Source of the DNA: Bacteroidia bacterium
GTDB lineage: Bacteria; Bacteroidota; Bacteroidia; Flavobacteriales; Flavobacteriaceae
Direction of reading: 5' to 3'
DNA length: 42,191 bases
NCBI GenBank assembly: GCA_030429955.1
Contig: JAUIGO010000022.1
Span: forward strand, 1-42,191
Of the stretch, positions 34,680 through 42,191 are shown piece by piece. Both the position numbers and the translations under genes were made by a program. Every line of letters begins with the position of its first letter. Within the stretch, counting starts at the first letter, position 1. The notes beneath the pieces were generated by a model, which was not told the DNA's origin, made no database searches, and saw nothing but the letters and a program-made list of their open reading frames with translations.

Positions 34680-35417
34680 ATGACATACCTTCATAATATT
34701 GGACTCTATTTCTTGATGATAAAGGAAATGTTTCGCAAACCAACCAAATGGTCTGTAATGAAGCATTTGATTTTAAAAGATATTGATGATCTCATTATAG
34801 GCTCATTAGGCATTGTTGCCTTTATTTCGTTTTTTGTTGGTGGTGTTATCACCATTCAAACTGCACTTAACATTAGCAACCCTTTAATTCCGAAATATCT
34901 TGTTGGTTTTGCAACTAGGCAATCTGTAATACTTGAGTTTGCACCTACATTTACATCTATCATTATGGCTGGTAAAGTTGGCTCATTTATTACGTCAAGC
35001 ATTGGAACTATGAGAGTTACTGAGCAAATTGATGCGCTTGAAGTAATGGGAATAAATAGTTTGAATTATTTAGTTTTTCCAAAAACCATGGCTTTAATGC
35101 TGTACCCTTTTGCCATTGCTGTTGGTATGTTCTTAGGTATTTTAGGTGGCATGGCAGCTTGTGTTTTAGGTGGTTATACAACTTTGGATGATTATATCTT
35201 AGGTTTGCAAACCGATTTTGATTCGTTTCACATGATATATTCATTCATCAAAACATTCATTTTTGCTTTTGTATTAGCAACCATTCCATCATTTCATGGT
35301 TACTACATGAAAGGTGGTGCTTTAGAGGTTGGTAAAGCCAGTACGACCTCATTTGTTTGGACAGCAGTTGTGATTATTTTATTGAATTATATTTTAACTG
35401 ATATGCTTTTAGGGTAA
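34680..35417 (+). CDS. mlaE: MlaE-family ABC transporter permease
   Basis: 245 residues, five to six membrane helices. Carries the MlaE signature segments FFVGGVITIQTALNIS, FAPTFTSIIMAGKVGSFITSSIGTMRVTEQIDALEVMGIN and a C-terminal STTSFVWTAVVIILLNYILT. By family it moves phospholipids between inner and outer membrane together with MlaF and MlaD. The stop overlaps the mlaF ATG by one base (TAATG). No MlaD (MCE) gene in the window. Near-consensus TACTTTAG lies at 34655-34662, 18 bp before the ATG. Confidence 0.92.
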   Translation: MTYLHNIGLYFLMIKEMFRKPTKWSVMKHLILKDIDDLIIGSLGIVAFISFFVGGVITIQTALNISNPLIPKYLVGFATRQSVILEFAPTFTSIIMAGKVGSFITSSIGTMRVTEQIDALEVMGINSLNYLVFPKTMALMLYPFAIAVGMFLGILGGMAACVLGGYTTLDDYILGLQTDFDSFHMIYSFIKTFIFAFVLATIPSFHGYYMKGGALEVGKASTTSFVWTAVVIILLNYILTDMLLG

Positions 35418-36184
35418 TGATTATAGTTGAAGATTTACATAAGTCGTTTGGTGAAGCCCATATTTTAAAAGGGATCAGTACAACATTTGACAAAGGAAAA
35501 ACCAATTTAATTATTGGGCAAAGTGGCTCTGGAAAAACGGTTTTTTTAAAATGCCTTTTAGGTTTATTTGACTATGAATCAGGTACTATATCTTACGATG
35601 GTAAAATATTTTCAAAATTATCTGAAGATGAGAAAAGAGAGATTCGTGCGCAAATTGGTATGGTTTTTCAAGGAAGTGCACTTTTTGACTCCATGACCAT
35701 TGCAGAAAATGTGATGTTTCCTTTAAAGATGTTTACTAAGATGAGTAAAAGTGAAATGGAAGATCGTGCAGACGTGGTTTTAAAGCGTGTTAATTTAGAC
35801 GATGCGCATCATAAAATGCCAAGTGAAGCTTCAGGAGGCATGCAAAAACGTGTGGCCATTGCAAGAGCTATTGTTAACAATCCGAAATATTTATTTTGCG
35901 ACGAACCCAATTCTGGCTTAGATCCAAAAACTGCTATTGTGATCGATAATTTGATTCAAGAAATTACTGATGAATATCAAATTGTGACCGTTATCAATTC
36001 TCACGACATGAATTCAGTAATGGAAATTGGCGAAAAAATAGTCTTTTTAAAAGATGGCTACAAGGCTTGGGAAGGCTCTAAAGACACCATTTTTAAAACC
36101 AACAACGAGACTGTTACTGATTTCGTGTACTCCTCAAACCTATTTAAAAAAGTGCGTAAAATGTATTTGGATGAAAATCAATAA
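35417..36184 (+). CDS. mlaF: MlaF-family ABC transporter ATPase
   Basis: 255 residues. Walker A GQSGSGKT (34-41), Q-loop MVFQGSALF, signature SEASGGMQKRVAIAR (136-150; ASGGMQKR is typical of MlaF), Walker B YLFCDEP (158-164) and switch His in VINSHDM. Energises the MlaE permease in retrograde or anterograde lipid transport. Translationally coupled to mlaE. It ends directly against the convergent DUF389 gene, with no gap and no visible terminator. Confidence 0.93.
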   Translation: MIIVEDLHKSFGEAHILKGISTTFDKGKTNLIIGQSGSGKTVFLKCLLGLFDYESGTISYDGKIFSKLSEDEKREIRAQIGMVFQGSALFDSMTIAENVMFPLKMFTKMSKSEMEDRADVVLKRVNLDDAHHKMPSEASGGMQKRVAIARAIVNNPKYLFCDEPNSGLDPKTAIVIDNLIQEITDEYQIVTVINSHDMNSVMEIGEKIVFLKDGYKAWEGSKDTIFKTNNETVTDFVYSSNLFKKVRKMYLDENQ

Positions 36185-37645
36185 CTAGTTTCTATTAATT
36201 AAAACGTCTTTAATTTTTAATTCATTTTTCAACCATTCATTTAACTCTTGCTCTTTTATTGCAACAATACTATCTGTAAGGGTTGTATTCCATTTAACAT
36301 TAGCTATTGAAATAGTATCTGCTTTTCTAAAATCTGAAGAGACTAACATCTTAGCAAATCCGAAATATTGTAAATCGGTAAATTGAATTTTAGCATCTTT
36401 TGCTAATGAGGTAAAGTCATTCACATCCAATATATTACTCTTTTTCGCAAAATATGTTTTAATACTATCTAGCTCCTTTTGCTTTACAAACAAAAGACTA
36501 TCACGTCTTTCAACACTAATAAGCGCATTATCATACAAATCCATTAAACGTTCAGCACTTACATTTTTATTTCCATTAATTATTAAGTCAAATTCTTTGA
36601 TATTAATATACTTATTAAGCTCGTTTCTCAAGTCTGTTTCTGTAGCTTCAGCAATTTCACCATTAAAAAACAAAGTGATTGTTTTATTATCTGGATCCAG
36701 TTTTTCACGTTGTAACCAAAGAGATTCGTTTGATTCAACTTCTTTTGTGATAAATTGTTTATAATCATTCTCAAGTTTACTCTCTACCCAAACGTTGTAA
36801 AACGTCCATCCAGCTGGAATCATTGCAATAACTGCTAGTAAGCCAGCAAAATTTGCTATTCTTCTTCTTTTTGCTGAATTGGCATAGCGAAGCATTGGAA
36901 AGCGCAACAATTTTAATACTAAAAATGTAGCTAAAGCAATGAATACTGTGTTAATACTAAACAGATACATGGCTCCACCAAAATAACTCCAATTTCCTTT
37001 AGCAAGCCCATATCCTGCTGTACATAATGGAGGCATTAAAGCTGTAGCAATGGCAACGCCAAAAATTACTGAAGCTATAGTACCTTTTTTAGTTCTTGCA
37101 ATAATCAAAGCTAAACCACCAAAGAAGGCAATTAAAACATCTCTAATATCAGGGCGTGTTCTACCTAATAATTCCGAGGTATCTTCACTAAGAGGAAACA
37201 ACCAAAAGAACAAAAATGCAGTCAGCAAACTTAACACAATCATGACTGCCAGATTGATAAGTGATTTTCGAAGTGTATCAATATCATTAATCGCTATAGA
37301 TAAACCAACTCCTAAAATTGGCCCCATTAATGGCGAAATAAGCATGGCTCCAATTACAACTGCTGTAGAGTTAGCGTTCAGACCAACTGAAGCGACCATA
37401 ATTGAGCAAATTAAAATCCAAGCTGTCGCACCTTTAAATGGAATGTCAGCTTTTATAGCATCAACCGTTGCATCACGATCTGTATCATTTCTGAAACTAA
37501 AAATCCCATACAAAAATTGCTTAGAACTACTTACAAGACCTTTAGCATCTTTTACAATGGCTTCCTTTGACTCTTCAACAATCTTTTCTTGAGCTTTTTG
37601 ATCTTCTTCTTCTGAAAAATTGAATTTACTTTCCTGATTATCCAT
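36185..37645 (-). CDS. DUF389 family membrane protein
   Basis: 486 residues from ATG at 37645 (MDNQESKF); a longer frame to 37732 would run back into manC and lacks support. The acidic N-terminal region (FSEEEDQKAQEKIVEESKEA) is followed by about six helices. The signature stretch NANSTAVVIGAMLISPLMGPILGVGLS is typical of DUF389, with GVAIATALMPPLCTAGYGLA. The C-terminal roughly 190 residues are hydrophilic with heptad-like runs, probably periplasmic. Function of the family is unknown. Its start overlaps the manC stop by 8 bp, suggesting coupling. Confidence 0.85.
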   Translation of the reverse strand: MDNQESKFNFSEEEDQKAQEKIVEESKEAIVKDAKGLVSSSKQFLYGIFSFRNDTDRDATVDAIKADIPFKGATAWILICSIMVASVGLNANSTAVVIGAMLISPLMGPILGVGLSIAINDIDTLRKSLINLAVMIVLSLLTAFLFFWLFPLSEDTSELLGRTRPDIRDVLIAFFGGLALIIARTKKGTIASVIFGVAIATALMPPLCTAGYGLAKGNWSYFGGAMYLFSINTVFIALATFLVLKLLRFPMLRYANSAKRRRIANFAGLLAVIAMIPAGWTFYNVWVESKLENDYKQFITKEVESNESLWLQREKLDPDNKTITLFFNGEIAEATETDLRNELNKYINIKEFDLIINGNKNVSAERLMDLYDNALISVERRDSLLFVKQKELDSIKTYFAKKSNILDVNDFTSLAKDAKIQFTDLQYFGFAKMLVSSDFRKADTISIANVKWNTTLTDSIVAIKEQELNEWLKNELKIKDVLINRN

Positions 37646-38717
37646 AAGATTCCCCAAATTTATCTTTAACCTTTTCTGATACTTTCTTAATATCTTGTTC
37701 TTTTGCTTTCGGAAAGATAAGCAAAACTTCATCTTGATCTACAATAATATAATCTTTCAAACCATCAATTACGACAATTTTATCATTAGTGGTTCGTATC
37801 ATATTTCCTGAGGCATCTTTTGTTAAAACCCTAGCATTTACAACCGCATTTTTTTCTGAGTCTTTATCTAGTTTATCATACAAACTTCCCCAAGTTCCAA
37901 GGTCATTCCAATCAAAAATTACTGGTAAAACATACACGTTATTACTTTTTTCCATAATGGCATAATCAACAGAAATATTTTCGGCTTTACCATAATTATC
38001 TCTTATAAAATCATCTTCAAATTCGGTGTTATACACCTCAATTCCTTGTTCGAATAATTGATACAATTCTGGTTGATTGTTTTTAAAAGCCGAAATTACA
38101 CTACTTACACTCCACATAAAAATGCCAGCATTCCACAAAAAATTTCCTTTCGCTATAAACTCTTTTGCTGTGTCATAATCAGGTTTCTCTCTAAACTGGC
38201 TTACAGCTTTTATCTTATTGTTAGATGCTTTATCATATTCAATATAGCCATAACCTGTATTTGGAAATGATGGTGTGATACCTAAGGTCATTAAGGAATC
38301 ATTTGCTGTACAGAAATTAAAAGCTTCTTGCACATTGTTTGTAAATGCAGTTTCATCTTCAATCCAGTGGTCGCTTGGTGCCACAATCATCACTGCATCT
38401 GAGTTTTCTTTTTGAACTTTTAAAGCAGCATACAAAATACAAGGCGCTGTATTGCGCATTGCTGGCTCTAAAACCACTTGACGCTTCGTCACATCAGGAA
38501 GTTGCTCAAACACCAAATCGTTGTAGCGTTCATTAGTGAGAATGAAAATATTTTCTTTTGGAATGATATGACTTAAACGACTGAAGGTTTTTTGAATGAG
38601 TGTCTCTCCAGTTCCAAGCATATCGTGAAATTGTTTAGGAAAATCTTTCGTACTCACTGGCCAAAACCTTGACCCTACTCCTCCAGCCATTAAAATGGCA
38701 TAATAATTTTTGTTCAT
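37638..38717 (-). CDS. manC: Mannose-1-phosphate guanylyltransferase
   Basis: 359 residues from ATG 38717 (a TTG codon directly before it is not needed). Makes GDP-mannose from mannose-1-phosphate and GTP for surface glycans. Nucleotidyltransferase loop LMAGGVGSRFWPVSTKDFPKQF (10-31), ILTNERYNDLV, APSDHWIEDETAF, and VDYAIMEKSNNVYVLPVIFDWNDLGTW. The isomerase domain of bifunctional ManC enzymes is absent, so it is the single-function type. Its leader contains a 7-bp hairpin (38732-38749). Downstream DUF389 overlaps by 8 bp. Confidence 0.93.
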   Translation of the reverse strand: MNKNYYAILMAGGVGSRFWPVSTKDFPKQFHDMLGTGETLIQKTFSRLSHIIPKENIFILTNERYNDLVFEQLPDVTKRQVVLEPAMRNTAPCILYAALKVQKENSDAVMIVAPSDHWIEDETAFTNNVQEAFNFCTANDSLMTLGITPSFPNTGYGYIEYDKASNNKIKAVSQFREKPDYDTAKEFIAKGNFLWNAGIFMWSVSSVISAFKNNQPELYQLFEQGIEVYNTEFEDDFIRDNYGKAENISVDYAIMEKSNNVYVLPVIFDWNDLGTWGSLYDKLDKDSEKNAVVNARVLTKDASGNMIRTTNDKIVVIDGLKDYIIVDQDEVLLIFPKAKEQDIKKVSEKVKDKFGESYG

Positions 38718-38731
38718 CAAAACTTGTTTTG

Positions 38732-38749
38732 TTTCCTTATTAAAGGAAA
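38732..38749. repeat. Hairpin in the manC leader
   Basis: TTTCCTT (38732-38738) and AAGGAAA (38743-38749), 4-nt loop, 15 bp upstream of the manC ATG. It may control translation or be a chance palindrome. Confidence 0.35.
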
Positions 38750-38778
38750 TCCATTAAATATATAAATACTTTTTAAAG

Positions 38779-38818
38779 ATTCCCATTTTCATGGGAATGG
38801 AATTGCTAAAGCAATTCC
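38779..38818 (-). terminator. Tandem hairpins at the end of the SprT-like gene, one dRS3-like
   Basis: GGAATTGC/GCAATTCC (38799-38806 with 38811-38818, loop TAAA) spans the stop codon, followed at once by ATTCCCAT/ATGGGAAT (38779-38786 with 38791-38798, loop of 4). Both are perfect 8-bp stems. The second is followed on the minus strand by CTTTAAAAAG, a weak T run. Its layout ATTCCC-N8-GGGAAT equals that of the dRS3-type dispersed repeats known from Neisseria; similar strings are frequent in flavobacterial intergenic DNA. Confidence 0.55.
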
Positions 38819-39399
38819 ACCTCAGCATTCGGATTGAAAAGATACAACTTTCCTGTTTTTACTTCTACACATTCAAAGCGTTTTCTACGTTGTTCGCCTT
38901 TTAAAAATATTCTCCCATTATATAACTTAAAACTTCTCCCTATTGGTACTTCAAACACATAAAACTTATCATTGGTTTCATCAAACTGTTTTAAAGCTAA
39001 GGCTAATTGTGTATCTGTATCGCTTGATGCTTTAGGGTTTTTAAAATGCTTTGCCAATAAAGGCAATAGTTCATTTGGAAAAATGTGTGGATTTAAAAAT
39101 GGTAACATCAAGCGTTGAAAGCTATGCTTCCACTCTACACCATGAGGTTTTATAAAGCGACCATACTCGTTGTAAGCTTCAAAATGCGCAATCTCATGAA
39201 TCAAGGTGATTAGAAATCTATAAACATTCAAATTTGAATTCACTGTAATTTGATGCTTTCCATTTGGCAAACGCTTATAATCACCATGCCTTGTTTTACG
39301 TTCATTTTTCACCAAAACAACCAAATGATCATGCGCCAAAAGCTCCAAAACTTTTGGTATTGCTGTTTCTGGAATGTATTGTTCGAGCATATTTTGCAT
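38806..39399 (-). CDS. SprT-like zinc metalloprotein
   Basis: 197 residues from ATG 39399; ATG 39390 and GTG 39405 are alternatives. The zinc motif HEIAH (68-72) in FLITLIHEIAHFEAYNEYG, followed by the third ligand His in KPHGVEWKHSF (about 86), is the SprT/Spartan arrangement. The C-terminal half (YNGRIFLKGEQRRKRFECVEVKTGKLYLF) may be a small zinc-ribbon-like domain lacking clear Cys pairs. Possible protease for DNA-protein cross-links; evidence is by family only. Divergent from the MFS transporter. Confidence 0.82.
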   Translation of the reverse strand: MQNMLEQYIPETAIPKVLELLAHDHLVVLVKNERKTRHGDYKRLPNGKHQITVNSNLNVYRFLITLIHEIAHFEAYNEYGRFIKPHGVEWKHSFQRLMLPFLNPHIFPNELLPLLAKHFKNPKASSDTDTQLALALKQFDETNDKFYVFEVPIGRSFKLYNGRIFLKGEQRRKRFECVEVKTGKLYLFNPNAEVELL

Positions 39400-39458
39400 G
39401 CGCACAAAAATAAGAGATTAAATTGCGTCAGCATAACAAATCTTTTAAATTAGCAGGA

Positions 39459-40628
39459 ATGAATTCATACAAACTAGTTCTTCCCATTATCGTCGTCTCT
39501 CAGTTTTGTTGTACATCACTTTGGTTTGCTGGTAATGGTGTCATGAACGACCTCGTTTCAACTTTCAATTTAGACCCTTCTGCTGTTGGGCATTTAACCT
39601 CAGCAGTTCAGTTTGGATTTATTTCAGGTACTTTAATTTTTGCGCTTCTAACCATTGCCGATCGCTTTTCGCCATCCAAAGTATTTTTTGTTTGTGCGCT
39701 TATTGGAAGTCTATTCAATTTGGCAACGATTTTGGATAATCAAACATTATATTCTCTAGTCACAATCCGATTTTGCACAGGATTCTTTCTAGCTGGCATT
39801 TATCCTGTTGGTATGAAAATAGCAGCCGATTATTATGACAAAGGCTTAGGTTTGTCCTTAGGTTATTTGGTTGGTGCATTAGTGGTTGGTACAGCGTTTC
39901 CACATTTTTTAAAAGCTTTTGACACTAATGTAAATTGGCAATATCTTATCGTTTTTATTTCAGTCATTGCATCCATTGGTGGTATACTCATGTTGCTGTT
40001 TGTTCCTAATGGTCCTTTCAGAAAAGCAAGTCAAAAACTACAACTCAGCGCTTGGTCTCAGAATTTTAAAGACAAACATTTTAGGGCTGCAGCCTTTGGC
40101 TATTTCGGACACATGTGGGAATTGTATGCCTTTTGGGCTTTTGTACCTCTAATGCTTTCTACTTTTCTCACCAACAATCCAACGTTGGATTTTGAAGTGC
40201 CTTTATGGTCATTCATCATAATTGCTGTTGGTGGTTTGGCATGTATATTAAGTGGTTATTTGTCGTTAACCTACAAAACAAAGCGTGTTGCTTTTACAGC
40301 TTTACTATTGTCGTGTTTGTGTTGCTTAATGTCGCCTTTCGTTTTTCAATGGAGTTCTCAGTATTTGTTTTTAGGCTTTTTGTTGCTTTGGGGAATTGTA
40401 GTCATTGCAGATTCGCCTTTATTTTCAACCCTTGTTGCACAAAACGCCATTCCAAAATTAAAAGGCACTGCATTAACCATGGTAAATTGCATTGGTTTCT
40501 CCATTACCATCATTAGCATTCAATTGATAAATTATGTTGCTACAATTTGGAATCCAAGTTATATCTTTATGCTATTGGCTATAGGTCCAGTTTTAGGGCT
40601 TATAGCACTTTACAAAAACACAGATTAG
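39459..40628 (+). CDS. MFS transporter
   Basis: 389 residues, about twelve membrane helices in two halves, from ATG 39459 (an upstream TTG extension to 39423 is not supported). The loop between helices 2 and 3 contains ADRFSPSKVFFVCALIG, the family's conserved position. Starts LVLPIIVVSQFCCTSLWFAGNGV, a pattern seen in flavobacterial MFS members of unknown substrate. Paired with the D-threonine-aldolase-type gene only 3 bp downstream, so it may import a D-amino acid or hydroxy-amino acid for that enzyme; this is inference. Confidence 0.85.
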   Translation: MNSYKLVLPIIVVSQFCCTSLWFAGNGVMNDLVSTFNLDPSAVGHLTSAVQFGFISGTLIFALLTIADRFSPSKVFFVCALIGSLFNLATILDNQTLYSLVTIRFCTGFFLAGIYPVGMKIAADYYDKGLGLSLGYLVGALVVGTAFPHFLKAFDTNVNWQYLIVFISVIASIGGILMLLFVPNGPFRKASQKLQLSAWSQNFKDKHFRAAAFGYFGHMWELYAFWAFVPLMLSTFLTNNPTLDFEVPLWSFIIIAVGGLACILSGYLSLTYKTKRVAFTALLLSCLCCLMSPFVFQWSSQYLFLGFLLLWGIVVIADSPLFSTLVAQNAIPKLKGTALTMVNCIGFSITIISIQLINYVATIWNPSYIFMLLAIGPVLGLIALYKNTD

Positions 40629-40631
40629 TTT

Positions 40632-41723
40632 ATGAACATCACGAAACCAACCTTAATTTTAGACGAAGCCAAATGCAAAGCGAATATTGCGTTTATGGCT
40701 GAAAAAGCCAGAACACATAACCTTGTGTTACGACCACATTTTAAAACCCATCAATCCTTAGAAATTGGTAGATGGTTTAAAGACGTTGGAGTTCATAAAA
40801 TTACAGTCTCATCATTAGATATGGCTGAGTATTTTGCTGAAGAATGGAACGACATAACAGTAGCTTTTCCTGTGAATATTTTAGAAATCGATACCATAAA
40901 TCGATTGGCTAAAAAAATTACTTTGAATGTGTTGGTTGAATCTGTTACTTCTGCTGAATTTTTATTGAAGCACTTAACCCATTCGGTTAATTTTTTAATC
41001 AAACTGAATATTGGCAATGGTAGAACAGGCTTATTACCAAGCAATACTGAAACCATTGATGCTATTCTTGAAGCCACCAAACATTCTGATACCCTACATT
41101 TTATAGGTTTTCTTGGTCATGCTGGACAAACCTATAAATGCCGAAACAAAGCTGAAATTTTGAAGACTCACGAGCAAGCAAAAGCTACTCTAGTGACTTT
41201 AAAGAACAAATACAAAGCACAATATCCTGAACTTATTGCTTCTTATGGTGACACACCAAGTTGCAGTGTCGCTGATAATTTTGAAGGCCTTGATGAGTTG
41301 CGACCTGGTAATTTTGTGTTTTATGATGTGATGCAAGTACAAATTGGAGATTGTACCTATAACGATATTGCAGTTGCTATGGCTTGCCCAATTGTATCGA
41401 TACATAAAGATAGAAATGAATTAGTGATTTATGGTGGAGGCATTCATTTTTCTAAAGATAGAATTGAAGACCAAGGAAAAACCATTTTTGGAATAATTGT
41501 TCACTACGATGCAAATGGTTGGAACGACCCTATACCAAACATGTATGTTAAGGCTTTGTCGCAAGAACATGGTGTGGTGGTTGTACCACCAACTGAAATT
41601 AGTAACTATAGCATTGGCAACCTTATTTATGTATTGCCCATTCATTCTTGTATGACAGCCGATTTGATGAAGCGTTATAATACGCTAGATGGAAACGATA
41701 TTACCATGATGGTCAACCATTAA
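40632..41723 (+). CDS. D-threonine aldolase/D-serine dehydratase-like PLP enzyme
   Basis: 363 residues, fold-type III (alanine racemase-like N-terminus). The PLP Lys is expected in LRPHFKTHQ (Lys38); other family stretches are KLNIGNGRTG, GFLGHAGQTY, SYGDTPSCS (204-212) and ELRPGNFVFYD (222-232). The metal pair His-x-Cys is present in LPIHSCMTAD (His338, Cys340), typical of metal-dependent D-threonine aldolase and eukaryotic-type D-serine dehydratase. The actual substrate is not decided by sequence. Operon partner of the MFS transporter. Confidence 0.87.
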   Translation: MNITKPTLILDEAKCKANIAFMAEKARTHNLVLRPHFKTHQSLEIGRWFKDVGVHKITVSSLDMAEYFAEEWNDITVAFPVNILEIDTINRLAKKITLNVLVESVTSAEFLLKHLTHSVNFLIKLNIGNGRTGLLPSNTETIDAILEATKHSDTLHFIGFLGHAGQTYKCRNKAEILKTHEQAKATLVTLKNKYKAQYPELIASYGDTPSCSVADNFEGLDELRPGNFVFYDVMQVQIGDCTYNDIAVAMACPIVSIHKDRNELVIYGGGIHFSKDRIEDQGKTIFGIIVHYDANGWNDPIPNMYVKALSQEHGVVVVPPTEISNYSIGNLIYVLPIHSCMTADLMKRYNTLDGNDITMMVNH

Positions 41724-41725
41724 CG

Positions 41726-41743
41726 ATACGTAGAACTACGTAT
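41726..41743. promoter_or_regulatory. Perfect palindrome ATACGTAG-AA-CTACGTAT
   Basis: 8-bp arms with a 2-bp centre, 3 bp after the preceding stop and about 46 bp upstream of the XRE regulator promoter. The length and dyad form fit a dimeric regulator's operator; there is no T run, so it is not a typical terminator. Confidence 0.45.
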
Positions 41744-41788
41744 TGATTTTATGCTTAAAAAAACAGCTAAAATTTCCTATCGCTCGAA

Positions 41789-41819
41789 TTGAATATTCCA
41801 ATAAAAATATATAATTTTG
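41789..41819 (+). promoter_or_regulatory. Promoter of the XRE regulator-methyltransferase unit
   Basis: TTG (41789-41791), 20-bp spacer, TAATTTTG (41812-41819): full match to the Bacteroidota promoter. The predicted transcript start lies only a few bases before the ATG at 41827, so the mRNA is leaderless or translation starts at ATG 41839. Confidence 0.65.
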
Positions 41820-41826
41820 TCAAAAA

Positions 41827-42159
41827 ATGACAAGTCTTATGAAAACCACATTTGGAGAATACATCCGACTTTTACGAAACGAAAACGAATTGACTTTAAC
41901 TCAACTAGCGGCCAAACTGAATCTGGACTCTGCAAACTTGAGTAAAATAGAGAACGGAAAACGAGACTTCGATGAAAAACGTTTACCAAAACTTGCTAAA
42001 ATCTTCAAACTCAATCTTACGGAATTGCGAAATGAATATGTGACTGACCAAATTGGAAAACATATTTACGAAACAAATTGTACAAAACAACTTTTGCAAG
42101 TTGCCGAAGAAAAAGCAGAATATAGAAGAACACTTAATAAATCACTTCAAACACAATAA
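41827..42159 (+). CDS. XRE-family helix-turn-helix regulator, controller-like
   Basis: 110 residues (98 if translation starts at the ATG at 41839). The classical HTH occupies about 10-65: FGEYIRLLRNENELTLTQLA, then AAKLNLDSANLSKIENGKR, ending LPKLAKIFKLNLTELRNEY. The C-terminal 45 residues (IYETNCTKQLLQVAEEKAEY..) are a helical extension, longer than the usual 80-residue restriction-modification controller. It ends 3 bp before a cytosine methyltransferase start, the arrangement of a regulator for a modification or restriction system. No classic C-box found upstream. Confidence 0.85.
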   Translation: MTSLMKTTFGEYIRLLRNENELTLTQLAAKLNLDSANLSKIENGKRDFDEKRLPKLAKIFKLNLTELRNEYVTDQIGKHIYETNCTKQLLQVAEEKAEYRRTLNKSLQTQ

Positions 42160-42162
42160 TAT

Positions 42163-42191
42163 ATGAATGTAGTATCATTTTTTGCAGGAGC
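42163..42191 (+). CDS. Start of a cytosine-5 DNA methyltransferase, truncated by window edge
   Basis: Only nine codons and part of a tenth are present: MNVVSFFAGA (last residue incomplete). The SFFAGAG start is the beginning of motif I (FxGxG, SAM binding) of bacterial C5-MTases, which typically opens within the first ten residues. Three bases follow the HTH gene stop, so it is probably co-transcribed. Because the rest is missing, the call is based on this short motif and the regulator context. Confidence 0.6.

Noticed and set aside
37646..37732. N-terminal extension of the DUF389 protein
   Set aside because: It lies within the manC coding region; ATG 37645 gives a natural 8-bp overlap.
41744..41826. 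C-box type operator for the XRE controller
   Set aside because: No GACT-N3-AGTC dyads upstream; only a short GACaaGTC inside the start of the gene, too weak to claim.

Overview
The window is a low-GC, densely coding chromosomal segment from a member of the Bacteroidota, almost certainly a Flavobacteriaceae (marine types such as Olleya, Winogradskyella or Psychroserpens would fit, but I cannot resolve the genus). Pointers are the type III glutamine synthetase, DUF3078 and other flavobacterial outer-membrane barrels, a T9SS C-terminal sorting domain, a PafA-type phosphatase, the dcw gene order without murF/ddl/murB, and many promoters with the Bacteroidota -7 box TAnnTTTG.

Layout. 1-4370 (minus): start of a class II (B12-dependent) ribonucleotide reductase, a DUF3078 barrel, an AIR-synthase/PurM-type enzyme and a second barrel. 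4371-4979: a 46-residue exported or membrane peptide gene with its own promoter and terminator. 4980-8240 (minus): glutamine synthetase III and a CaCA-type Na+/Ca2+ antiporter. 8331-12209 (plus): a three-gene cassette (serine hydrolase lipoprotein, BlaI-type repressor, BlaR1-type M56 sensor protease) behind a promoter embedded in tandem operator half-sites. 12274-14259 (minus): a secreted multidomain endonuclease I. 14260-15116: AT-rich spacer, a 50-residue flavobacterial small protein and tRNA-Arg(TCG). 15125-15574: YqeY.

15726-31207 (minus) is a complete flavobacterial division and cell-wall cluster read as mraZ-rsmH-ftsL-ftsI-murE-mraY-murD-ftsW-murG-murC-ftsQ-ftsA-ftsZ. It is bounded upstream by an mraZ promoter carrying three 10-bp MraZ boxes and downstream by a strong terminator. 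Six of the thirteen genes appear to start with TTG or GTG. The cluster supplies lipid I/II synthesis (MurE, MraY, MurD, MurC, MurG), the septal synthase pair FtsW/FtsI, the FtsL/FtsQ scaffold and the FtsZ/FtsA ring.

31460-36184: alpha/beta hydrolase, EngB GTPase, PafA phosphatase (minus), and an MlaE/MlaF lipid-transport pair. 36185-39399 (minus): DUF389 membrane protein, mannose-1-phosphate guanylyltransferase and a SprT-like metalloprotein, with several hairpins between the last two. 39459-41723 (plus): an MFS transporter and a D-threonine-aldolase-type enzyme as a pair. The right edge (41789-42191) opens what looks like a restriction-modification or defence locus: an XRE-family regulator followed 3 nt later by the first codons of a cytosine-5 DNA methyltransferase.

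No transposase, CRISPR array or integrase was seen. The most unusual observations are the BlaI/BlaR-like cassette whose sensor ends in a beta-repeat plus TonB-plug-like domain, the concentration of weak start codons in the dcw cluster, and the truncated methyltransferase locus.
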